The notes: generated by a model from the sequence alone, not told the origin. A stretch of 64,000 nucleotides of DNA from Shewanella mangrovisoli (GCF_019457635.1 NZ_CP080412.1:2914001-2978000), one strand, 5' to 3'; shown: positions 1 through 9,313, numbered from the stretch's first letter. Numbers and translations: made by a program.

Positions 1-942
1 GTCGAAGGCTGGTTAACCTTAGATGCTGCTACACAATTATTTGAAAAAGCGGGTTTATCCCTACCAACGCTGATGGCGCGCGCCGCCGATAGTCCAATTA
101 ACTTACCCCTTGAGCAAATGGCCAACATCGCCTTTAAAAACAAAGCCGAATACGCCAACAGCTATAACGTTGTCGCCACCCTTCCCGGCACTCAGCAAGC
201 CGATGAGCAAATCCTATTTACCGGCCACTGGGACCATATTGGCAAAGATGACAGTAAAGAAGGCGATAAGATTTACAACGGTGCCATGGACAACGCATCG
301 GGCATTGCGGGCATTTTAGAAATCGCCAGACAACTGGCCGATAACGCTAAACAGGGCCACGGCTTAGCGCGATCGGTGACCTTTATCGCGACGACGGGTG
401 AAGAGCAAGGTTTACTCGGCTCACGCTATTACGCCGCCAACCCTATCTACCCCATTGATAAAACAGTGGCAGTACTCAATCTAGATAGCACCAATATTTA
501 TGGAAAAACCAAGGACTTCACTATCGTCGGTAAAGGTAAGTCCGAGCTTGAGAACTACTTAGTCGATGCCGCCAAACTGCAAAACCGTATTGCTTTGGGT
601 GAAAAGAATCCTGCGTCGGGCGGTTTCTTCCGCTCTGATCACTTCAGCTTTGCCAAACTTGGCGTGCCTGCGGTCTTTGCCGGTGGTGGAAGCGAACCCA
701 TAGATGCTGCAACCGCAAGCTATAAGACTCAAATGCAAGCGACCATGAAGGGCTGCTACCACAATGTCTGCGATGAATACCATGAAGACTGGGATCTGAG
801 CGGTGCGATTCAAGATCTCGAAGTTTACTATCAGGTGACTCGCACCTTAGGTAACAGCCAAGATTGGCCTGGCTATTATCAAGGCACTGAGTTCAACAGA
901 CTGCGTCCTGCCAAAACGGAACTTGCCACGGCCGCAAAGTAA
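1..942 (+). CDS. M28-family zinc aminopeptidase (5' end outside window)
   Basis: The reading frame is open from base 1, so this is the C-terminal 313 residues of a longer protein. It carries the M28 co-catalytic di-zinc ligand set in order: His in GHWDH (visible residue 76), Asp in MDNASG (97), the Glu pair in TGEEQG (134-135), Asp in LNLDST (162) and His in RSDHFSF (214). M28 enzymes with this layout are usually secreted or periplasmic peptidases that remove N-terminal residues. The signal peptide, if any, lies upstream of the window. A strong hairpin terminator follows 35 bases after the stop, so the gene ends its transcript. Exact substrate cannot be read from the sequence. Confidence 0.9.
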   Translation, partial: VEGWLTLDAATQLFEKAGLSLPTLMARAADSPINLPLEQMANIAFKNKAEYANSYNVVATLPGTQQADEQILFTGHWDHIGKDDSKEGDKIYNGAMDNASGIAGILEIARQLADNAKQGHGLARSVTFIATTGEEQGLLGSRYYAANPIYPIDKTVAVLNLDSTNIYGKTKDFTIVGKGKSELENYLVDAAKLQNRIALGEKNPASGGFFRSDHFSFAKLGVPAVFAGGGSEPIDAATASYKTQMQATMKGCYHNVCDEYHEDWDLSGAIQDLEVYYQVTRTLGNSQDWPGYYQGTEFNRLRPAKTELATAAK

Positions 943-977
943 ACACTTGAAAACGATTCATCGCTGAAACATCCCAT

Positions 978-1006
978 AAGGCACCTTGAGAGGTGCCTTA
1001 TTATTT
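978..1006 (+). terminator. Rho-independent terminator of the M28 peptidase gene
   Basis: A perfect 9-bp stem (978-986 with 991-999, AAGGCACCT/AGGTGCCTT) with a TGAG tetraloop is followed by a T-rich tract. It lies 35 bases past the stop codon. Confidence 0.8.
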
Positions 1007-1023
1007 GATGAGCCGCCCCACTT

Positions 1024-1291
1024 TATACCAATCACATTAAATATCTAATCAGTTCAGAGCCTCACAGGCATCTCAATCCAAGGCGCATTGACGAAGAAAT
1101 GGTTATTCCCTTTTAAGTCAATGTAACACGGGAGTGAGATGCCTGTGAGGCTCCCGAAGGGCGGGGTTGAACGGGCTTTATACTGCGTTTAAGGCTTTCG
1201 ACAGAGCGCCACTATGCCTTCAAGCCTTCGCCTTGTCTAAAGCCCGTTTAACTCCCGCTGAATGAACAGATATTTAATACGATTGGTATTA
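1024..1291. mobile_element. MITE-like palindromic element
   Basis: The two ends form imperfect terminal inverted repeats of about 35 bp: TATACCAATCACATTAAATA at the left against the reverse complement of the right end, TAATACCAATCGTATTAAAT. Inside are two further exact inverted repeats: a 17-bp pair at 1059-1075 and 1135-1151, and a 10-bp pair at 1171-1180 and 1238-1247. A small AAGGCTT/AAGCCTT pair (1191-1197, 1222-1228) sits inside the second. There is no transposase gene. The structure fits a non-autonomous miniature element that would fold into a two-armed hairpin. The family name cannot be given without a search. Confidence 0.7.
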
Positions 1292-1676
1292 GACTCAATG
1301 TTTGATCTTGACTGTAACAACACGTGCAATGACCGCCGACAAGCTGTTTATTAAATCAGCAACATTGACGCTTGGATCACTATCTTGCTCACATTTATGA
1401 TGATTTTGCCAAAAACGGATTTTCTTGAGTCAACATTATGTATTTGCCAATATCTCGCTTTGCAACCAATCAGCAAAAACACTTTACTTATAAAAAAGCG
1501 AAATTATTTAAATAAAATTCAATTAAAATCATTTTAAAGATATATCAAAATCATCAAAAACACTTAAAAACGAACAAATCATCAAAAATAGTATTTGGCA
1601 AAATCCCAAATCGCTGGCACATTGATACTCAATTGAGACATCCTCAAATGAAATACAGCGGTTTAGGAGTTGCATT
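1292..1676. other. AT-rich asnB upstream region
   Basis: No gene is visible. The last 200 bases are strongly AT-rich with repeated short runs such as AAAATCAT and CATCAAAAA, so the asnB promoter is probably here. I could not pick a clear -10/-35 pair or a known operator. Confidence 0.4.
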
Positions 1677-3341
1677 ATGTGTTCGATTTTTTCAATTTTA
1701 GATATTCAATCCGATGCGAAAGAGCTGCGCCAAGTGGCACTGGAAATGTCCAAACTGATGCGCCATCGCGGCCCAGATTGGTCAGGCATTTACGCCAGCG
1801 ACAAAGCGATTTTGGCCCATGAGCGCTTAGCGATTGTCGATATTGAACACGGTGCGCAGCCACTACTAACCGAAGACGGCAGCCTTATCCTCGCAGTCAA
1901 CGGTGAGATCTACAACCATAAAGAACTCAAAGCCCAACTCGGCGATAAATACAGCTATCAAACCAACTCTGACTGCGAAGTGATCTTGGCGCTATATCAA
2001 GAATACGGCACTGAATTCCTTGATAAATTAAACGGTATTTTCGCCTTCGTACTCTACGATAAAGCCAAAGACGCCTACCTTATTGGCCGCGATCATATGG
2101 GTATTATCCCGCTCTACACTGGGCGTGATGCGGCGGGTAACTTCTATGTCGCCTCCGAAATGAAGGCGTTGATGCCTGTCTGTAAAACCGTGGCCGAATT
2201 TCAGCCTGGGCAATATCTGTACTCAAGCATCGGTGAGCCAGTGCAATACTACACTCGCGATTGGCAGAGCTTTGATGCAGTGAAAGATAACGCTGCCAGC
2301 CAAGAAGAATTACGTGATGCCCTCGAAGCCGCCGTTAAGCGCCAATTGATGTCCGATGTGCCCTACGGCGTGTTATTGTCTGGCGGTTTAGATTCCTCGG
2401 TGATCTCGGCGATTACCCAAACTTTTGCCAAACGCCGTATCGAAGATGACGATCAAAGTGGCGCTTGGTGGCCGCAGCTGCACTCTTTTGCTGTCGGTTT
2501 AAAAGGCGCGCCGGATTTAGCCGCCGCTAAGAAGGTCGCCGATGCGATTGGTACCATTCATCATGAGATCAACTTTACCTTCCAAGAGGGTTTAGATGCG
2601 ATTAAAGAAGTCATCTACCACTTAGAAACCTATGATGTGACCACCATTCGTGCAGCGACACCTATGTACCTGATGGCACGTAAAATCAAGGCGATGGGGA
2701 TCAAAATGGTGTTATCGGGTGAAGGCGCCGACGAACTCTTTGGCGGTTACTTGTACTTCCATAAGGCGCCAAACGCGCAGGCCTTCCACGAGGAACTCGT
2801 GCGTAAACTGGATAAACTGCATCTGTTCGATTGTCTGCGCGCCAACAAAGCCATGGCGGCGTGGGGACTCGAAGCCCGTGTGCCTTTCCTGGATAAGGAA
2901 TTTATGGATGTGGCGATGCGCATCAACCCTGAGGCAAAAATGTCTAAGGATGGCCGGATTGAGAAACACATTCTGCGCCAAGCCTTTGAGCATAAACTGC
3001 CAAAAGAAGTCGCCTGGCGTCAAAAGGAGCAATTCAGCGATGGCGTGGGTTACTCTTGGATCGATGGTTTAAAGGCCCATGCCGCTGAGCAAGTAGACGA
3101 CTTGCAACTGGCCAATGCGAAGTTCCGCTTCCCGTACAACACGCCAGAAACCAAGGAAGCCTATTTCTACCGTTGTTTCTTTGAAGAACATTATCCATTG
3201 CCAAGTGCCGCTGAAACGGTTCCCGGTGGCAAGTCGGTCGCCTGCTCTACTCCAGAAGCGCTAGCATGGGATGAAAGCCTACGTGGCATTATCGACCCAT
3301 CGGGCCGCGCCGTACGCTCAGTGCATGCCGCCAGCTATTAA
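1677..3341 (+). CDS. asnB: Asparagine synthase B (glutamine-hydrolysing)
   Basis: It makes asparagine from aspartate, ATP and glutamine. The mature protein would begin at Cys2 (MCSIF), the nucleophile of the class II glutamine amidotransferase domain, which runs to about residue 210. The synthetase domain has the PP-loop ATP motif SGGLDSS near residues 235-241. At 554 residues it matches AsnB-type enzymes of gammaproteobacteria. The start is fixed by the need for Cys after Met and by TAGGAG seven bases upstream. It is a single-gene unit preceded by a long AT-rich region with a MITE-like element, and it ends at a strong palindromic terminator shared with the convergent patatin gene. Confidence 0.97.
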   Translation: MCSIFSILDIQSDAKELRQVALEMSKLMRHRGPDWSGIYASDKAILAHERLAIVDIEHGAQPLLTEDGSLILAVNGEIYNHKELKAQLGDKYSYQTNSDCEVILALYQEYGTEFLDKLNGIFAFVLYDKAKDAYLIGRDHMGIIPLYTGRDAAGNFYVASEMKALMPVCKTVAEFQPGQYLYSSIGEPVQYYTRDWQSFDAVKDNAASQEELRDALEAAVKRQLMSDVPYGVLLSGGLDSSVISAITQTFAKRRIEDDDQSGAWWPQLHSFAVGLKGAPDLAAAKKVADAIGTIHHEINFTFQEGLDAIKEVIYHLETYDVTTIRAATPMYLMARKIKAMGIKMVLSGEGADELFGGYLYFHKAPNAQAFHEELVRKLDKLHLFDCLRANKAMAAWGLEARVPFLDKEFMDVAMRINPEAKMSKDGRIEKHILRQAFEHKLPKEVAWRQKEQFSDGVGYSWIDGLKAHAAEQVDDLQLANAKFRFPYNTPETKEAYFYRCFFEEHYPLPSAAETVPGGKSVACSTPEALAWDESLRGIIDPSGRAVRSVHAASY

Positions 3342-3362
3342 TAATCGCTGACGCATGTCATC

Positions 3363-3396
3363 AAGATAAAAGCCACCCTAGGGTGGCTTTTATCTT
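3363..3396. terminator. Bidirectional terminator, asnB / patatin gene
   Basis: A perfect 34-bp palindrome centred between 3379 and 3380 (core AAAAGCCACCC/GGGTGGCTTTT) has A-rich and T-rich flanks on both sides. It lies between two convergent genes and can serve both. Confidence 0.85.
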
Positions 3397-3485
3397 TCAC
3401 TCTTTAAGACTTGGATTTAGCTTGGCCACACGGCACCAAGCATAAATACGGCTTTGGAATATCACCTTAAGATCGAACAAATAAC

Positions 3486-4493
3486 CTAGGCCGATATCGC
3501 CAGCGGTGCAATGGGCGTCACATCGTTAGCCTTGGCAATTTGCCCAGAAGACGTTGCAAGAAACGCCTTCCCCGCCTTTATCCCTTGCTGATAATCAATG
3601 CGTAAATCCGCATCTGTGCTGCCTAACAGCTTGCTCTGTAATGGCGCCTTCGCAAAAATCTGCACAATTTCAACATCATCGGGAGGATTGGCAATAAAAT
3701 CTAACTCGGCTTGATAGGCCTCTTCATGCTGCACTAAGTAATCAATGGTCTTGGGGCAAAAACCAGAGACACAGATCCACGATTTAAGCTTATGTACCCA
3801 AGCCGATTGGGCTTGAAAGTCCTCATTGACTGTTCTCACGACCACAATTTTGCGGGCGCCACGTTTATACGCCTCACGCACGGGCAGCGGTGCCGCTAAG
3901 CCACCATCGAGGTAAAAGTCCTGCTCGAGTTCGAGTGTCGCATCGCTATGATTAGCAGATCCAATCCCTAACCAAGGCGTTAACTTGACCCCCTGTTTAT
4001 ATAAAAAAGGCAAGGCGCTAGAGGCTTTGAGTAACTCACGCCAGTGCTCATGACTGGTTGGACTCAAGAAATACCCTTGGCGATCAGACACTCGTGTAGT
4101 CGTAATAAGGAGTTCTCGCCCATTGAGGGATTGACTGGCCGCCGCTAAATCCAGCTTAAAGCTGCCACGCTGAGTCTGCTCGAAATACCAGTCGAGATCG
4201 ATCACATTGGCACCAATCAGACCGCGCCCTAGTTGATAGAAACGTTTATGACGCGTTAGCCCTCGGATGAGTTTTTTGGCGTAACCCTTTTGTCTGGCTA
4301 AAAAACTGGTCAAGTTTTGCGAGCCTGCAGAGGTGCCAATCAATAAATCGAAGGGGTCAAATTCCGCCTCGAGCCAAGCATCGAGTACACCTGCGGTAAA
4401 AATGCCGCGCTGGCCACCACCTTCTGCAATTAACGCTACTTTCGGCGCGGTAACAGATTGAGAGGCAGAAGATAAATGGCTAATCGGCGGCAT
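3486..4493 (-). CDS. Patatin-like phospholipase, YjjU type
   Basis: It is a predicted serine lipid acyl hydrolase of the patatin fold. The oxyanion loop GGGQRG is at residues 25-30, the nucleophile Ser55 lies in GTSAG, and the partner Asp196 lies in LDGG, so the Ser-Asp dyad is complete. The C-terminal part resembles YjjU proteins of enterobacteria. The frame extends upstream to a TTG at 4550, but the ATG at 4493 has AAGG about seven bases ahead and gives a normal N-terminus (335 residues), so I chose it. No signal peptide is evident, which suggests a cytoplasmic or membrane-surface enzyme. Its lipid substrate is unknown. Confidence 0.88.
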   Translation of the reverse strand: MPPISHLSSASQSVTAPKVALIAEGGGQRGIFTAGVLDAWLEAEFDPFDLLIGTSAGSQNLTSFLARQKGYAKKLIRGLTRHKRFYQLGRGLIGANVIDLDWYFEQTQRGSFKLDLAAASQSLNGRELLITTTRVSDRQGYFLSPTSHEHWRELLKASSALPFLYKQGVKLTPWLGIGSANHSDATLELEQDFYLDGGLAAPLPVREAYKRGARKIVVVRTVNEDFQAQSAWVHKLKSWICVSGFCPKTIDYLVQHEEAYQAELDFIANPPDDVEIVQIFAKAPLQSKLLGSTDADLRIDYQQGIKAGKAFLATSSGQIAKANDVTPIAPLAISA

Positions 4494-4720
4494 AACTGAC
4501 CTTATCGCAACAGAGACGTAATGGGGAATAGATAAGCTCAGTCTAAACAAAGATTGTCACAGTAAAAAACGGATAGAATCTATCGTTGTAATCGATAAAT
4601 AAAATATGAGAAGCGTTTCATGCGGATCATGGCATGGTTAGCAGCAAGGCTAAAACACTCATGCACATTAAAAGGCATAGCGGAATTTATATTTATATAC
4701 AATCTGTTGCATAATCAATC

Positions 4721-4748
4721 TATGCCCGCGAATCATCACGCGGGCATA
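4721..4748 (-). terminator. Hairpin at the 3' end of the TonB receptor gene
   Basis: A perfect 10-bp stem TATGCCCGCG/CGCGGGCATA with an 8-base loop lies 23 bases past the stop of the minus-strand receptor gene. The following T tract is weak, so termination efficiency is uncertain. Confidence 0.55.
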
Positions 4749-4770
4749 AATGACACTAGGAAGCTTTACG

Positions 4771-7026
4771 CTAGAACTTATGGGTCAATTCCAAGGTGAC
4801 ATTGCGTGGCTCACCGGGGAAATGGCCATTGCGCTCACTAAATCCGCTAACAGCATATTCCTTGTCGAAGATATTCTTCAGATTTACGCGCACTTGGGTT
4901 TGATCCCATTGGGTTGTCCAGCTCATATCAAACACTGTATGGGGTTTCACCGTTTGACCATTGAGGCTAAATTGCTCGCCCACATAGTCCATCCCAAAAG
5001 CAATGGCCGAATCAATCGCTTGAATATCGTAACGCGTCCATAAACCTGCTTGATGACGCGGCGCATTGGCAAAGTGTTTGCCGTCGCCAAAGGTGTTGGT
5101 CAAACTGTCGTTGGTCACGCCTTTAATCACTTCGGTATCGTTATAGGCATAGTTGGCCGTCACGGTAAGATTATCAGTGAGATCGCCCACCAGCGTCCAT
5201 TCCACCCCTTGGCTGCGTACTTCGCCTAAATTGACCAAGTTAGGAATACCATCGTCATCCCCGGTATCTAAAGGGTTTGCCTGCGCCACATTTTGTTTTT
5301 CAATGCGGTAGAGTGCAAGCGTGGTCATAAACTGGCCATCGAGCCACTCGTTTTTCATCCCAAGCTCTATTTGATTACCAGTTTCGGGATCGAGTGCGCC
5401 GTCACTTTTAATGCTCTCTTGATCCGACAATGATGCCGGATTGAAACTCTCTGAGTAGTTCAAATAGAAAGACATAGATTCGATTGGACGATAATTCAGC
5501 CCAGCCCTTGGGGTAATGGCATTATCGCTAAAGGAGAATCCGGTCTTTTTGTCGTAATCATCAAACTGGCTAAAGCGTAGACCCGCAATTAAAGACCACT
5601 GCTCGTTGAAATGCAGATGTTCTTGCAGATAGAGGCCAAAACGGTTGGAGCGGGTACCGTCGGTATCCATGTCTTTTAACTGATAAGTACTCGGATTTGT
5701 TTCACCGTAATTCAGCTCAAAGATATTGAGATTACCCACGCCTTCCTTGCTCGTCGCCAACTTGTAATGGTATTCGGTTTCGACATAGTGATAATCACCA
5801 CCAAACAGGAACTCATGCTCAAAACCTAAGGCATTAAAACGATAAACAAAATCGTTGGTTAAACTGATTTCGTCATTGGCACGGGATTGGACACGATATT
5901 CACGTTTGATGGTGCCATCGGCGCTGTTTGCCTTACCATCACCGTTCACATCGACCCAACCACGGGATTCATGATATTGCTGATCGGATTCATTATTCAG
6001 GTAACGAATTTGAGTTTTTACCGAAAAATCATCACTAAATTGATGATCGAGAATCGCTTGCAGCACCAAGGCATCCATTTTCTGGAAGTCGCTTTTCTCG
6101 TTGGCATTGTAGGAAGGGTCAACGAGGAAATTCCCCGCATCATCCACGGGTACACCACGTAACCGATTACCGCCCAAATCCTGTCTTATCAGATCGAATG
6201 TGGTGGTGAGCTTAGTATCGTCACTGATTTCATACAGTAAGCCACCTGCTACTTCGGCATTTAAACTATCGGCATTGTTACGGAAGCTATCTTCCTGTTG
6301 ATAATAGCCCCCCAATCGATAGGCTAAATCCTCGGTTAAGCCACCGGTGAAATCCAGCGAGCCGCCCATCATGTCGTAACTGCCCGTGCTTAAGGTGAGC
6401 TCTTTACGCTCGACAAAGGTCGGTTTTTTCGTCACATAGTTAATCATGCCGCCGGGTTCGCCGCCGCCATAGAGTGCCGATGCAGGGCCTTTTAATACCT
6501 CAACCCGCTGCACGTTGAACAGTTGTGGCACCGAAAATCCCGAATACGGGTCGCCACGCACGCCATCGTAAAACACGTTGGCATCGTCGCGAAAACCACG
6601 AAAGGTCACGCCGGAATAGCTAAATTCACTTACACCGGCAATGGAGCGGTATAAGTCAGTAATATTGCGGGCGGCTTGATCGTCAATCAGTTGCTCGGTC
6701 AGCACTTGTACTGACTGCGGCAGCTCCATCACATTAATTGCCGTTTTAGTGCCGATTTCCGTCTCTTTATCGACATACATCTGCATGGCGCGACCACGCA
6801 CGACAATTCGCTCAGGTGCCTTAGTCTCGGCTTGTGTGCTGGCCTGTGTGTTGGTTTGTATATCGGCTTGTGCCATTGAAGCACTTTCTTGTTCGGGTTG
6901 ACGCTCTTGAGCGTTAGGCGCAGCCGCAAAGACCAAATGCGGCATCAGGGCAAGCGTTAGTATTGAATAGGCAAAACGTGATTTCACAAAGTCCCCCAAC
7001 CTTGAGCAAACCTGTGGTTTACCCAT
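4771..7026 (-). CDS. TonB-dependent siderophore receptor
   Basis: It is an outer-membrane gated barrel for uptake of a ferric siderophore, energised by TonB. The 751-residue protein has a hydrophobic signal segment (about residues 17-35, ending in FAAAP), then a polar Gln/Thr-rich linker and APERIVVRG at the plug entry. The plug domain contains ELPQSVQVLTEQ and the conserved VEVLKGPASALYGGGEPGG. The rest is barrel, ending in the aromatic C-terminus LTHKF. The plug motifs match the ferrichrome/hydroxamate-type receptor family, but the ligand cannot be fixed. A Fur-like operator lies 43-57 bases upstream of the start, so iron repression is likely. It is a single-gene unit. Confidence 0.93.
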   Translation of the reverse strand: MGKPQVCSRLGDFVKSRFAYSILTLALMPHLVFAAAPNAQERQPEQESASMAQADIQTNTQASTQAETKAPERIVVRGRAMQMYVDKETEIGTKTAINVMELPQSVQVLTEQLIDDQAARNITDLYRSIAGVSEFSYSGVTFRGFRDDANVFYDGVRGDPYSGFSVPQLFNVQRVEVLKGPASALYGGGEPGGMINYVTKKPTFVERKELTLSTGSYDMMGGSLDFTGGLTEDLAYRLGGYYQQEDSFRNNADSLNAEVAGGLLYEISDDTKLTTTFDLIRQDLGGNRLRGVPVDDAGNFLVDPSYNANEKSDFQKMDALVLQAILDHQFSDDFSVKTQIRYLNNESDQQYHESRGWVDVNGDGKANSADGTIKREYRVQSRANDEISLTNDFVYRFNALGFEHEFLFGGDYHYVETEYHYKLATSKEGVGNLNIFELNYGETNPSTYQLKDMDTDGTRSNRFGLYLQEHLHFNEQWSLIAGLRFSQFDDYDKKTGFSFSDNAITPRAGLNYRPIESMSFYLNYSESFNPASLSDQESIKSDGALDPETGNQIELGMKNEWLDGQFMTTLALYRIEKQNVAQANPLDTGDDDGIPNLVNLGEVRSQGVEWTLVGDLTDNLTVTANYAYNDTEVIKGVTNDSLTNTFGDGKHFANAPRHQAGLWTRYDIQAIDSAIAFGMDYVGEQFSLNGQTVKPHTVFDMSWTTQWDQTQVRVNLKNIFDKEYAVSGFSERNGHFPGEPRNVTLELTHKF

Positions 7027-7068
7027 GTCATCTAAAATGTGCCGTCATTATAAAGTTTGATTGTTAGA

Positions 7069-7083
7069 TGACAATAATTCTCA
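7069..7083. promoter_or_regulatory. Fur box upstream of the TonB receptor
   Basis: TGACAAT-A-ATTCTCA is a 7-1-7 inverted repeat that differs from the Fur consensus TGATAAT-N-ATTATCA at two positions. It lies 43-57 bases upstream of the receptor start, where it would overlap the promoter. Confidence 0.7.
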
Positions 7084-7156
7084 TTTAAATTTACATCGGT
7101 CGGGGTTTGTAACAATTGTAAAGAGAGTCCATTCATTATGTACGGATATAAGTGGC

Positions 7157-7212
7157 ATGGCTCTTAGTGTATGGCTCCTATTGAATGGATCTTAGTGCAT
7201 AGCTCTTACTGA
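7157..7212. repeat. Four imperfect 14-bp tandem repeats
   Basis: Units at 7157, 7171, 7185 and 7199 follow the pattern ATGGCTCTTAGTGA with 1-4 changes each. A degraded fifth copy (ATGGCGCTGA) starts at 7213. They lie between two minus-strand genes and do not encode a visible protein. Confidence 0.75.
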
Positions 7213-7236
7213 ATGGCGCTGAATGAAAGCTATCTT

Positions 7237-7267
7237 AATAAAAAGCCAGCATCACACTGCTGGCTTT
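7237..7267 (-). terminator. Terminator of the acyl-CoA dehydrogenase gene
   Basis: Stem AAAGCCAGCA (7242-7251) pairs with TGCTGGCTTT (7258-7267). On the minus strand it runs into TTTTTATTAA. It lies 29 bases past the stop. Confidence 0.85.
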
Positions 7268-7295
7268 GGCTGGTTGTAACACTTTGAAGGTAAAG

Positions 7296-9086
7296 TTAAA
7301 AAATCGCCTCATCGAGCGTGGTCAACATCTCACTCGCCTGCTCCAACTGTTTACGCAGACTGCGGCTCTGCACGGCCCAATACGCCATATAAAAGTCCGC
7401 CGTTTTCAGTTTAGCCTGGTAAAAGTCGGCATCTTGCGTGCCATTTTCGAGCGCAGTCAGGGCAATCTTCGCCATACGCGCCCACATCCAGGCAAGGGCA
7501 GTAACGCCAAATAACTCGAGATACGCCATCGATGCCGCGCCGATAATGTCGGGATTGATAGCCGCATGGGTCGCTAAATAACCGCTCGCCTTTTGTAAAT
7601 CGGTGGCACAATCCATTAGCCCACTGACATAGGGCTGCATTTGCGGATCTTTGCCCTGTAATTGAATAAACTCAGTCACTAGCGCAGACCATTGCTGCAT
7701 GGCAGCGCCGCGATCGCTCAGCAGCTTACGCCCAACTAAATCGAGCGCCTGAATACCGTTAGTGCCTTCATAAATCAAAGCGATACGGCTATCACGCACG
7801 AATTGCTCCATTCCCCACTCGTGGATATAGCCATGGCCGCCAAATACTTGCTGTGCATCCACACAGGCGTTAAAACCACGGTTTGTGATAAAGCCTTTTA
7901 CCACAGGTGTAAATAACGCCGCTAATTGGGCAGCCACTTTTGCTTTGGCAGGATCGCTATGACGCTCTGCCTCATCGAGCCAAAGCGCCTGCTGACCAAC
8001 GAGTGCCCGGGCACCTTCATTAAAGGCTTTTTGCGATAACAACATCCGGCGCACATCACCGTGAACCAAAATCGGATCGGCGGCTTTTTCGGGCGCCTTA
8101 GCCCCACTGATAGCACGGCTCTGCAATCTGTCTTTGGCGTAGGCCAAAGCATTTTGATAGGCAATTTCGGACACGCCTAATCCCTGCATCCCGACACCCA
8201 GGCGCGCTTGGTTCATCATGGTAAACATGGCGCGCAGCCCTTGATGGGGTTCGCCGACTAACTCACCGAGTGCCCCCTCGAATACCATCACGCAGGTTGA
8301 GTTGCCGTGGATCCCCATTTTATGCTCAAGGCCACTAGCATAGAGGCTGTTCGCCTCACCTAAACTGCCATCACTGTTCACTAACACCTTGGGCACGGCA
8401 AACAGCGAAATCCCCTTCACCCCTTCGGGCGCGTCGGGTAAACGGGCGAGCACCAAGTGCACTATGTTATCGGTAAATTGATGGTCGCCCGAGGAGATAA
8501 AAATCTTCTCGCCAGTGATGGCAAAATAGCCGTCCGCCGCGGGAACGGCCTTAGTACGCAGCAGTGCTAAATCGGTTCCTGCATGGGATTCGGTGAGGTT
8601 CATGGTGCCAGTCCATTCACCACTCACTAATTTGGCTAAATACTTCTGTTTCAGCGCCTCACTGCCGTGGGCATGAATGGCCGCATAGGCGCCATGGGTA
8701 AGGCCGGGATACATGGCAAAGGCCATGTTGGTCGAGGTTTGCATCTCGGTGGCGAAAATACCGACCACTTCGGGTAACCCTTGGCCGCCATAGGCGGGAT
8801 CGCAGGTCAGTGTAGGCCAGCCATTATCGACAAACTGCTGATAGGCGTCGGCAAAACCTTCGGGGGTAACCACTTTGCCATCCACGAGTTTGCAGCCCTG
8901 CACGTCCCCTACGCTATTTAACGGCAACATCACCTCAGTACTGAAATCCGCCATACCCTGTAGGATGGCATCGACCAGATCGGGGTCGATTTCATCGAAG
9001 CCTTTTAAGGCATCTTGCTGATAAATATGCAACATTTCATCGAGGATAAATTGATAGTCACGTAGTGGTGCTTGATAGACTGGCAT
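7296..9086 (-). CDS. Acyl-CoA dehydrogenase, ~600-residue type with extra C-terminal domain
   Basis: It is an FAD enzyme that introduces a trans-2 double bond in acyl-CoA. At 596 residues it is longer than short-chain dehydrogenases (about 380) and belongs to the group with an added C-terminal helical domain, which includes DmdC-like 3-methylmercaptopropionyl-CoA dehydrogenases and several fatty-acyl-CoA enzymes. The FAD-binding segment MNLTESHAGTDL and the C-terminal IYEGTNGIQALDL, typical of the family, are both present. A FadR-like operator just upstream supports a role in fatty-acid degradation, but the substrate chain length is not readable. It is a single-gene unit divergent from the mutarotase gene and has its own terminator. 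Confidence 0.92.
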   Translation of the reverse strand: MPVYQAPLRDYQFILDEMLHIYQQDALKGFDEIDPDLVDAILQGMADFSTEVMLPLNSVGDVQGCKLVDGKVVTPEGFADAYQQFVDNGWPTLTCDPAYGGQGLPEVVGIFATEMQTSTNMAFAMYPGLTHGAYAAIHAHGSEALKQKYLAKLVSGEWTGTMNLTESHAGTDLALLRTKAVPAADGYFAITGEKIFISSGDHQFTDNIVHLVLARLPDAPEGVKGISLFAVPKVLVNSDGSLGEANSLYASGLEHKMGIHGNSTCVMVFEGALGELVGEPHQGLRAMFTMMNQARLGVGMQGLGVSEIAYQNALAYAKDRLQSRAISGAKAPEKAADPILVHGDVRRMLLSQKAFNEGARALVGQQALWLDEAERHSDPAKAKVAAQLAALFTPVVKGFITNRGFNACVDAQQVFGGHGYIHEWGMEQFVRDSRIALIYEGTNGIQALDLVGRKLLSDRGAAMQQWSALVTEFIQLQGKDPQMQPYVSGLMDCATDLQKASGYLATHAAINPDIIGAASMAYLELFGVTALAWMWARMAKIALTALENGTQDADFYQAKLKTADFYMAYWAVQSRSLRKQLEQASEMLTTLDEAIF

Positions 9087-9121
9087 AATCGCTTCCCTTT
9101 CTTGTTTTATGGCAATGAACT

Positions 9122-9138
9122 AAGTGCTCTGACCACTT
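9122..9138. promoter_or_regulatory. FadR-like operator upstream of acyl-CoA dehydrogenase
   Basis: AAGTGCTCTGACCACTT matches the 17-bp FadR pattern AACTGGTCNGACCAGTT at 13 of 16 fixed positions and is nearly symmetric. It lies 36-52 bases upstream of the dehydrogenase start. Confidence 0.5.
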
Positions 9139-9313
9139 TAGCTAAATCTGTTGAAAAAGGAAGCATCTGGACCTTGGCACAATGACTTTTGTTTACACAA
9201 TCGAACAGCGAAACCGTAAATTGATCGCAACAAAGGCTTATGCTCAAGTGCAAAAGTTTGTAAGCTAAGTGTCTGTATTGCTGATACGTCATCAGGTTGA
9301 GGATATTGTTACT

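Noticed and set aside
2712..3032. Minus-strand frame inside asnB (106 residues)
   Set aside because: A shadow of the clearly coding asnB frame.
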